Assembly (NCBI RefSeq): GCF_001649575.2
Contig: NC_051453.1
Location: 12,777,370-12,841,369, forward strand
From: Kryptolebias marmoratus
Lineage: Eukaryota > Chordata > Actinopteri > Cyprinodontiformes > Rivulidae
Direction: 5' to 3'
Length of the DNA stretch: 64,000 nucleotides
Under the pieces are notes generated by a model that ran no database searches, was not told the DNA's origin, and saw only the letters and a list, made by a program, of their open reading frames with translations. The translations under genes were made by a program, and so were the position numbers. Below, piece by piece: positions 55,248 to 64,000 of the stretch (positions are counted from its first letter, which is position 1; every line of letters begins with the position of its first letter).

Positions 55248-56125
55248 GATGCAGAATTACAGCAAAAAGTTTTTTATCAAATTTTGCCTCTATTAAAAGT
55301 ACGCAGGAAACAAGCTCAGCAAGGTCAGATTCAATTGGTCAAATCTGAGGAAAGGCAAAGAGCCAGACTGAAGTAGATCACCTTAGTCCTACATCTGCTT
55401 CCTGAGAATTATGTTGAAAATACTGAACAAAATATCCTTTTATCTCACAACACACAATAATTTTACAAAAAAACACTTCTTTGTTACATAACTATCTGCG
55501 TTTGAACTGCTTGTGCCCCCAGCTGTGAAATGTCCCCCACTGTCTCTGCCTGATAACAGGTTTCCTCTTAACTGACCCCTCAGATGTGACCTGTGCAGAT
55601 GTGACTGGAGTGGTTCACGACCTGTTTGTGCAAAAAAAAGCAATATTTCATTTTAAGCTCTCAGTTTGAGATGTCATGTGCATTCTGCCTGCCCACTACA
55701 AGGATTTTATTTACAATAGTGCATCAGCATGCTATGTGTTTTTAAATGTATACATTCTATAACAAAAAGCAATTGTAAAAAAGTATTTTAATGTATTCAA
55801 GTTTGTGCCTCCAGCAGTGAAGTGCCCCCCTACAACATGCACATATTCCTTTTTATTTCAATTAATTAATACAACTTAATTCCCACTGATCATTTTACTC
55901 AATTTCTGTCATTTAACTTTGTTGAGCAACTTTATAATAAAGATCATATTTGACTGAATGGTAATAATTGTGTAATATGATACAGGTTTGGTTTGGTTGG
56001 AATTAAAGTAACAAGTTTTTCACAGGGAGTCATGCACAGTTTTTGACCACAAAGTACATGAATATCAGTCAGATTATATAGTTTACAAGCTGTTCTGATT
56101 GTTTGGTCAGACTTTGTTCAGATTA

Positions 56126-56300
56126 GGGGGCAGTGCGATGGATTAGTGGTTAGTACAGTTGCCTCACAGCAAGAAGATCCTGTTTTGGGTCTGGGGTTTT
56201 CTATGTAGAGTTTGCATCTTCTCCTTGTGCTTGTGTTTCCTCCCACAGTCCAAAAGCATTCATGTCTTCCCTTGAAAACGAGGTATGGGATTTGCCAGTT
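56126..56300 (+). mobile_element. tRNA-like SINE head fragment
   Basis: GGGGGCAGTGCGATGGATTA, TAGTGGTTAGTACAGTTGCC, TCACAGCAAGAAGATCC and GGGTCTGGGG correspond to the tRNA-derived head (A- and B-box region) of a very common teleost repeat, followed by GTAGAGTTTGCATCTTCTCC and TTTCCTCCCACAGTCC. The B box (GGTTCGAATCC in typical copies) is mutated here. Confidence 0.7.
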
Positions 56301-56914
56301 TAAATAAAGGTTAACTAAATTATGAAACTCATCTCTCTATATTTTTCTGTTCCTCTTTCTTTTCCTCTGCAGCTCAGATCTGTCCCCTGCTCAAACTTTA
56401 CCCCCTTTCATAACTGCATGTCCTGTTCTAAAACTCATAGAAAGTTCAGTTTCAGTTCTCATTAAAGGTTGTGGGACCACTGACACAAAGTGGACCTTGG
56501 AAGTCACACGGAAAAGACATATTCTACTTTGCTAGGTTAAAAGATATGATAAATCTTGATATTTTGAAAAATAAGATAAAAAAAGAAGCTCCAAGCAGTG
56601 CTTCTCTCTGTGTTAAAGAGATGCCCTATCATTAACTATCCCATATGTGGTTCTATTGTTTGTTCTGATCATTGTGAGGAATTTAGCTATGATTTATGTT
56701 GCACAACAATCTGTGAGAAAGGTTTTCTGAATGGGACAGCCAACACTGACCACACAATGCCTTCACATATTGCTTTGTTTTTGTTCCACTTCCAGCAAAA
56801 AGATGTTGCACACTAAGCCCACCACTTCATGGTTCTTTAATTAGATCCATGCAGAAAGTTTAGTTTTGAATGGTTTTGTCCTGAATAGGACAGTGAGCAT
56901 CGACTGCACCTTGG

Positions 56915-57180
56915 ACCTTTCTGCGTGGAGTTTGCAAGTTCTCCTTATTTTCTTCCAGATAGTCCGGTATCTAAAACCATGCTTGTTAGGGCAACTGGCA
57001 ATTCTAAACTGGCCCTAGGTTTGAGTGTGTGCATGCATGGTTGTTTGTCTCTGTGGCCCTTTGACGAACTGGTGACCTGTCCACGATGTAACCCTGCTTC
57101 TCATCCATTGACTGCTGGAGATAAACACCAGTTTTCTTGCGATCTTGAAACATCAAGCGGGTATAGAAAATTGGATGATT
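56915..57180 (+). mobile_element. SINE body/tail fragment of the same family
   Basis: TGCGTGGAGTTTGCAAGTTC starts at the point where the head at 56,126 carries its matching motif, then GGCAACTGGCAATTCTAAAC, GTGCATGCATGGTTGTTTG, CTGGTGACCTGTCCACGATG, GACTGCTGGAGATAAACACC follow. The tRNA-like head is missing. Confidence 0.7.
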
Positions 57181-60100
57181 CTAGTGATGCCTGGGCAGTT
57201 TGCAGGGATGTAACTGCTTCTTTACTGAGTGAGACTCTATGGATGGCTCTATTTCTCTTCGTGTTTCAATTAAAAGGTGCCCTTCTCTCAGTTTTCAGTG
57301 CTCAAATCTTTATAGAGGGTTTAGTTTTTGTGCTCAGTGCACATCAACCTGTCTAAGCATCCTTCAGACTGAGATAACTAAGACAATATGCAACTGAAGG
57401 AATGTAGAGCAGAGAAACAATTTGTTGTCAGGTTTTTTAATCAAAAAGCACATCTGTGTGACTGTGCTGTATTATAGATTTGCCTTGTGTGAGCCATATT
57501 TGTATCATATCATATATATAATTTCCCATGCCTTGAATCAGCACTGAGCGCAGCTGCTGTGTTCATTGTTATCTGCAGCACATCAGTGCCCTCTGCTGGC
57601 CAAAGCATCACACCATGAGAGGATGAAGTGTAGCCAATGCAAACATAAACACAATGTTCAATCATTTTTACACTGTGTTCTCAGATGCATTGAGGGTTTG
57701 TGTTTTGGCTCAAAGGACCCCAAGCAGTCATTTGAGCCTCTGGAGTCAGGATCCTGCTACCTTTCGGCGTGAGAGCCCATCATTACTTTAAATCAACCAG
57801 TTTTGTCTTGTCGTACTTAGAAATATATGGCTGAGCTTTTGAGATTTTTTCAGACCTTTCATTTAAGTCTGAGACAATCACTTGTCCCCTGTCTACCAAT
57901 CATTTCGATCTATTTAGGAATTTAATCTTTGGATCTCAGTGTGTTTTCACCTGTAAAGTTGGGAGCTTTCTCGACAGAAGAAATATGCTGCTTTGTTCCT
58001 ATACAGGGATTTAGCAGTGACAGCAAGCCAAAGTAAACAAGCTGATCAGCTGTTAAATGTGTTCACTTATAACAAGCAACATTTTATCATCATTTATGAA
58101 ACTATATGGTTTTTCAAGTCAAAAACTCAACAGAAAAAGTTTTTATAAGTTTCCTATTTGTTTAAAAACCATGCTTTGAACTCATATTTAATTCAAATCA
58201 TATTGCAATACAACCTATGAATAATACTGTATCACTGACAAAACTTATTGTTTTCAAACTCTTTGTTGTTGTTCTTTTATTCATTGCTAATCAGAGCCAT
58301 AAATCAAGCACCTGATCAGTTCTGGGATTTAATCAGCATTGCCCATTAACATGTAGGACAATGTGAGATGACCTTGTCTTCTCACTAGCAGCTCTGTTCA
58401 CCCAGATTTGATATCTGAACACTGTAGGGTCAAAACGTCTCCGAGATTGTCAAACAGTGTCACTTTAGGACATTTAGTGACCAGAAAGCTTGTGTTACGG
58501 AGTGGAGAAAGGTAATCTAATATCAGTCTTTGCTCAGTGACTCTCATGGAAAAAATGGAAAACTGATGTTTTTTTCTTGGAAATGATTATAACTATGTTT
58601 ATTCATTTTCCTTATACCACTTTAACCAATACGGAGCAACACAAAAGTATGATCTGAGGCCCCAGTTCTCCCTGGTACTCCCTGATAAGGTTCACAACTC
58701 ATTTTATGATGCCATGACCATTTAAAAATAAAAGCTATATATTCACAAATCTGCTGATAAAACCTAACATCACGATCCGCGAAACAGATTTTGCTCTTTT
58801 TGCACTAATATGTCTTCATACATTCAAGTGCTTCAAGAGGCCTTTGAAGCAATCTTCAGCAAAGCGTGTGCATCTGTCTCAGAGCTGCAACAGCATGAAG
58901 CCAATTATACCAGTTAAGAGACAGAGGGTTTGTGGCCTGTGGTTGGCACGAAAGGTGCAATTAATAACTGGCTGTTGACAGGAAACTGTTTGGCTACCCT
59001 CAGAATAATAATGAGGTTATTGCTGCCCGCTGTGACTGTATGATCATGTTATCTTTTTTTTTTTTTTGCATTAGCCATAAACTGTATAAGGTTCAACATA
59101 GACACACAAAACGTAAGGAAAAAAGGAACCTATACCATGACACCTTTTTTTACATTTAAAATTATTTTTCTTCTTTTATTTGCCTAAATGAATGAGGTAA
59201 AGCATTATGATACAGGGGTCCCTGTACAGTAAAAGACTGTTCCTTGTAGCACATTCATTCATGCAAATTCTTGCACATTCTTGGAGCAGACACAGACCCA
59301 AAGGGACTCACAGAGACACACACAGCGGTATTCTCTGCTGCATACTTCTTCAGCTCTGCTTGGCAGCGGCGTACCACGGTGACAGACAGTTAGATTGTTC
59401 CTGACCATTGGACTCGCGCTCTCTGCTCTGCAAGGTCTGATTTCATAGAGGGAAATATGAGCCAGGTCCAGGAGAGGGTTCATGGCTGGGGCAAGGAGGC
59501 ACTGTACAGTGGGGCTTCATAGCTCCGTCTCACCCTGGACATTCTCTCCTGACACAGCTTTCAGTCCCTGCGCTGTGGAGCCCACCCTCCATATGCGTTC
59601 TCTCGGCTTCCCATCCCAGGATTGGTGCATTCCAGCTGGGCGCAGTGCTTGGGTGGTCCCCAATACCCCCACCTCCCCAGTCTTCTTTGACTGGAGGAAA
59701 GAGAAGTACAATGTGATCGTTGATGGAGGCAGCATGGATGCAATGCTTACCTGCCACTGACCCATACCGCTGTCAGTCCAGGTTTTTTTTTTTTTACATC
59801 TGATGATACACCCAACAGCCAGAGGAAGCCGTCCCACTGACCCTATCATCTAGATCGGACTGATAAGTGCTGAGGATGGACTGACCAGCATCTCACCCTC
59901 AGCAGGAATCTCTTCTTACAACCAAATCAGAACATGTTTTGCACTGACTTCACAGGCTCAGATTTATTGGTTTTTTAATCACCTTTAAATCATTCAAGAC
60001 GAGTAACATACACACACTGGGGAAAATAAATACAAATACACACCCAAATGAATATTTACAGGAATGAATGTATATTCTCAAATTCTAATGTTTACACATG

Positions 60101-60200
60101 CGTAAGGGCAACAATTTCATGCGTGCACACTTTAGCCACTTATTAGAGATTTTGCTGTACAGCCAGGCCGCAAAGCATCAGAGGCAGCAGTGTAATAATG

Positions 60201-60435
60201 TTAAAGTCGCAGTTCCAATCTTTTTATGTAGGATTCTGTGGTAGAGGAGTTGTTTTAGGATTATCCACTTTGGTCTTGGCCGTACTCTCAGTAGCTGTTA
60301 GTTCATCAGTCCAGTCAGACCTAAACTCTGTTTCTCCAAAGTGAGGTAATTCAAAAACTGATCTACAGCAGGTAAGATAAGAATTGTTAATTTCCACAGA
60401 AACCCACTTTAAAAAAATCTGAACTATCCCTTTAA
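60201..60435. mobile_element. TTAA-ended MITE (family A, copy 4)
   Basis: Left end TTAAAGTCGCAGTTCCAATC and GTAGGATTCTGTGG; right end CCACAGAAACCCACTTT and ATCTGAACTATCCCTTTAA. The ends are about 40-base terminal inverted repeats with TTAA outermost. The inner arm CTACAGCAGGTAAGATAAGA matches the other copies. Confidence 0.7.
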
Positions 60436-60611
60436 AGAGGTGAAAATGACGTTGTATAATTCATGGCATCAGAGAGTACTCAGGTCCATTGCTGATATTT
60501 TACATATGAGTTGTTATCTGCCCAAGAGTTTTGCAGATAACGGATGTGTCCAGGGTGTCTTTCAGAGTGAGCACAACACACCGCTTCTCCCTGATCCCCC
60601 GATCTCCACCC

Positions 60612-61669
60612 TCAGGAGGTGAAGTACGAGTCCTGCATGGAGTAGAGGCAGTCGATAGGAGTGAGTGGAGAGATGTCACCCAAAGACAGGCAGTTGCTGT
60701 CCCCCATATGACATAGAGGGTCTCTGTCAATGTCTCCGTGGATGGCCTTAAACCCTGCAGAAATCAGGTTTAATGTTAACAACAATGTGACAGATTTTAC
60801 ACACAAAAATGTGTGTATTCAACAAACGCAGTGTAGCTTTGTATTAGTATTTTATGAATCTGGTGTGTGTCATTTTTAGGATTTTTATTTTTTTATTATT
60901 TCTGCTAATATTGTCACAACCTGTCTGTTTTAATTCTGGGAAATGTCAGATCTGTTGTGTCTGAGCTTGGATCACTGAAGACTGAAGGTCAGATTTTTTC
61001 TGCCCCTTTTATTGTTTTTAAATATGTTTGTATTTTTAGTAGGACATAACAGTGAGGTGGTGTAGATACAATATTAAAAGCAAAAAAAAGGTTACGGGAC
61101 AAAAAAAAAAATCAACAACATAAAAATGTCACATAATTTTGAATTGAGGATTTGTTGGTATGCCTTATTTTCACACAAAATTTGATCATTGGCCAAATTT
61201 GTTTTGTCACACTAATTTGGAAAAGCTGCAGGTCAAAACTAAATAAATAAAAAGCTTTGCTACAAAAACTAACTTCTATAAATGACTCATTAAACCAAAG
61301 AGATGAAATGGTATTATTAAAAAATAGTGCTATCTAATCAGAGTTCATTGCTTATTTCATCTTTGTTTTACAAAAAACATAAGGTTTTTGATAAGTTGAC
61401 TCTCCAGCTTTGCGTTGAGATCTTTTACCGTATGGGTGCATGTGATCCCCCGGCATCTGAGGAGGGGTCAGGCCCTGTCTGAAGGGGTCCGTGTCCCAGT
61501 CCTGCTGCTCCAGTGAGGTGAGACCCATCTGCTGCTGCTGCTGAATGTGGGCGTAGGTGGGCTCCAGGTGCTTCATGTCAGATGTCAAACTGCCACAAGA
61601 GGGCGCTGCATAACACAAAACACCCACAGGAGAGCCACTGAAGCTGAAACTATCTTTCATTAATGCTTT

Positions 61670-61707
<38 letters not shown>

Positions 61708-63173
61708 AAGAGCTGCTGAAACTCCTAACTGACTCAGCTTAGGGCACTTAAAAAATATTATAGATTATTTAAATCCTTGTGCTCTTGAACTCTCTCTGCT
61801 GAAACATGTTTGAAGCAACTTCTTGCATATACACTGTATGTAACTTACACTGTCATAAATTATAGGAGTTCAAAGTCAAACCTGCGTCATGTGATGGGAG
61901 TTCACACTGATCCTGAGTCTGCTGCTGCTCCTGTTGCTGCTGTCTCCTGGCCAGTTTCTTCATCTAAACAACACACATTGCCACAAATTAAAAGTACACC
62001 CCCAAATAATCTTCCCTCTTCCACAAAGTATTAACTGATGGTTACAGGGCATCTGTCAGTACGAGAAGGAAACCAAACATGAGTTCACTCTGTGAGGAAA
62101 CATTGAGTGTATTCTACAGTGAGCTCTCTGTGACATGTCATCAGCTTTCTGTAAGAAGAAATAACCCATCTGATTTCCAATCTGGCTTAGATGCACAGTG
62201 CAGAAAGAGTGTTTTCATTAGGTGTGCATGTGACTCTGTGGGTTTATTTCATGATAAGCTCCAAAAACTGACAGAAAACTAACTTATGGGGACTTTCTGT
62301 AAAACTAAAGACCCAGCCAAGCGTCTCATAAGTGATTTTTCAAGGTTAAGACTTAGTTTTTTGTGTTTGATTTGAAACATTTAGGTTAATACATTGTGTG
62401 TGTGTATGAGAGAGTGTGTGTGTGTGTGCTGTACCTTGGCTCTCTGGTTCTGGAACCAGACCTGCACAACGCGAACGCTCAGGCTGGTCTCTGCTGCCAA
62501 GGTCTCCCTCACCTTGGATTAAAATTCAGAAGGAAAAGAAGAAAAAAAAAAAACGGAGGGTAAAAAAGACAGAAAAGAACAGTCATTTTGAAGGTAATGA
62601 AATTTATATCATCTCAACAATCTTCAACAGAAAGAAAGAACAAAGACTGTGAGAACGAACTGAACTAGCAGCGCATTCGGATCTGAACACGTGCTTTGTG
62701 ACAAATTTATCAATGACAGTTAAAAACATCCTACAGAATAAAACAATTATTTTCTGTTCAGAACCTGAATCTGAATTGCATCATCATCTGTTTAACATAA
62801 AAAATATTCAGATTTATAGTCTTTGCAAGGAAATAAAACCAGAAAATGTTGAGAAATCCTCAGTTTTATATCCTAATGAGGAAATATTTCTATGAGAAAA
62901 GAAAACCCATCTCTTACATCTGGGATAGGAGTTAGGATGCAGTGCAGAAAATCTAGTTGTTTGCATCCATATAATGCAGGAAAATACAGAATAAACTGTC
63001 CACCTTTCGGCAAGGTTTCGATGAGACCTCGAAGGATGCCTTGAAGGTGCGTCTCTGCTGAGTGGACAGAATGGTGCGAGGCCTTTTGGGACGTTTGCTG
63101 TCTGGATTGTCAGCTCTGCCTCGTCTGCTTGCATTCCTTCCAGATTCCTCCTCTTCATCATCATCACTTTTAC
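60612..63173 (-). CDS. lmx1a: LIM homeobox transcription factor 1 alpha, 3' part
   Basis: Partial gene: the five last coding exons are 63004-63173, 62435-62512, 61882-61963, 61429-61605 and 60612-60754 (stop TGA at 60,612). The two LIM domains and the start lie beyond the right edge. The exon at 63,004 starts with an acidic linker ([11 protein letters not shown]) and the first part of the homeodomain ([20 protein letters not shown]); the next codes its recognition helix ([12 protein letters not shown]). Then come a glutamine-rich segment and the conserved [20 protein letters not shown] block. The last residues, [11 protein letters not shown], fit LMX1A (SYFTS) rather than LMX1B (SYFAS). Family role: nuclear activator in dopaminergic neuron, roof plate and ear development. 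The final exon is shorter than the human one and has PIDCLY for PIDHLY. A teleost lmx1a duplicate cannot be ruled out. Confidence 0.93.
61670..61707. repeat. (TTG)n microsatellite
   Basis: About twelve TTG units just upstream (on the minus strand) of the acceptor of the penultimate lmx1a coding exon. Confidence 0.9.
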
Positions 63174-64000
63174 CTGGTGAGTTGTCAGGAATACAAAGGC
63201 ATTCATGTAAAGGTAAATATTAGTAGAAAAAATTCACCAAACTTAATCGTAGGTCTTTAATCTGAATTTCTGAACACAGTAGTTGTATGATAAAGACAGC
63301 TGAGTGAGGGTTTTTTTTTGTTATATATTTTTTTCAATAAGGGCCTAAAGTGACAGTCCAGGCTACTTGCATTTTTATGCATTGATGACAAAAGTTAAAA
63401 ACAGTTTATATTTTTTAATCAGAAAGAATAATGCCATCAAATTATTAACCCCATCTAAAAGCCCTTTTAAACTAGTTAATCACATAAAAATAACCTAATT
63501 TATTTTCTCTCTAGTTCTGATTTGAATGGTGAAGGAAAACAAATAAAATACTATGAATATAATAACTTAATGTATTCTTAGAAGATGTTATTTTTTTAGG
63601 TGGAAAAATACTTTTTAGTGCTGTAACTCTCCATGGTAATGAATTGCTAATCATCACTGCTGATACTTGAGGCTGAACGCTACAAAATGTAAATACTTAA
63701 GGTTTTAAGCAATGCGTGTTTTATAATGATTCAGCTGAATTTCTGCAGGATGTATCATGAATTTTCCTGTATTCATGGTAGAATAAGAAACTAGATATTA
63801 TTACTTCATTTCACACTAAGTAGATCACAAGTTAACAATTGTTAAATCATCCATCCATCCATCCATTCTCTTCCGCTTATCCGGGGTCGGGTCGCGGGGG
63901 CAGCAGCCTAAGCAGGGAGACCCAGACTTCCCTCTCCCCAGCCACTTGGGCCAGCTCCTCCGGGGGAATCCCAAGGCGTTCCCAGGCCAGCCGAGAAACA
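63174..64000. other. lmx1a intron to the window edge
   Basis: AT-rich intronic sequence with no exon. The LIM2 exon is not reached. The last 155 bases are a Rex3-type LINE end. Confidence 0.6.
63846..64000 (-). mobile_element. RTE/Rex3-type LINE 3' end, runs off the window
   Basis: (ATCC)n at 63,849-63,866, then TTCTCTTCCGCTTATCCGGG, GTCGGGTCGCGGGGGCAGCA, GCCTAAGCAGGGAGACCCAG and GGCGTTCCCAGGCCAGCCG. Read on the minus strand this is the C-terminal coding and (GATG)n tail typical of teleost Rex3-type elements. It is much better preserved than the fragment at 23,850 and continues past 64,000. Confidence 0.8.

Larger units (their letters stand above)
52836..60611. other. Intergenic DNA between the selectin and lmx1a 3' ends
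   Basis: The two genes converge. No gene is supported in the 7.8 kb. It holds the selectin 3' UTR, a family A MITE (to 55,247), two pieces of a tRNA-like SINE (56,126-56,300 and 56,915-57,180) and another family A MITE (60,201-60,435). A patch at about 59,480-59,850 has higher GC and long open frames on both strands but no recognisable domain; it could be part of a long lmx1a 3' UTR. Confidence 0.5.

Noticed and set aside
59480..59850. Overlapping open frames of 75-110 codons on both strands
   Set aside because: Open on both strands with no recognised domain; higher GC makes stops rarer. Left as possible lmx1a 3' UTR.

Overview
This window is nuclear DNA of a ray-finned fish, most likely an acanthomorph teleost. 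It is AT-rich, all genes have short conserved exons with GT-AG introns, and dispersed repeats are typical of teleosts: an L2-clade LINE, RTE/Rex3-type 3' ends, tRNA-like SINE pieces, a TTAA-ended MITE family, and long (AT)n and (TATC)n microsatellites. No prokaryotic, viral or CRISPR signal was seen. Species cannot be fixed by eye.

Layout: 1-16,269 has no gene I can support, only repeats and a few exon-like GC-rich patches. 16,270-23,121 (-) is a complete leupaxin (lpxn), 9 coding exons, 399 aa. 25,114-30,358 (+) is a complete scyl3 pseudokinase, 13 exons, 763 aa. 31,131-41,676 (-) is a complete firrm (C1orf112), 24 exons, 918 aa, tail-to-tail with scyl3. 45,887-46,894 (-) is phpt1, 3 exons, 119 aa. 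49,491-52,835 (+) is an E-selectin-like gene with lectin, EGF, seven CCP modules, a membrane anchor and a short tail (690 aa), with a recognisable promoter. 60,612-63,173 (-) is the 3' half of an lmx1a gene whose LIM exons lie beyond the right edge. Exon boundaries were read by hand; for each complete gene the exon lengths sum to a whole number of codons.

The genes are not an operon and do not form one pathway. The scyl3-firrm-selectin-lmx1a set matches the block on human 1q23-q24 from general knowledge, whereas lpxn is on 11q in human, so its adjacency is a lineage difference. Leupaxin (leukocyte adhesion signalling) and the selectin (leukocyte capture) share a theme, but I infer no co-regulation.

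Most notable observations: the first coding intron of firrm has the full signature of a minor-spliceosome (U12-type) AT-AC intron, and another firrm intron uses a GC donor; the selectin lectin domain has a lysine-rich insertion beside its calcium-binding loop; its CCP array contains a duplicated two-exon unit; and its promoter packs a perfect kappaB site, a STAT-type palindrome and a TATA box into 70 bp. An L2 element with a still-open reverse transcriptase frame sits in firrm intron 5.
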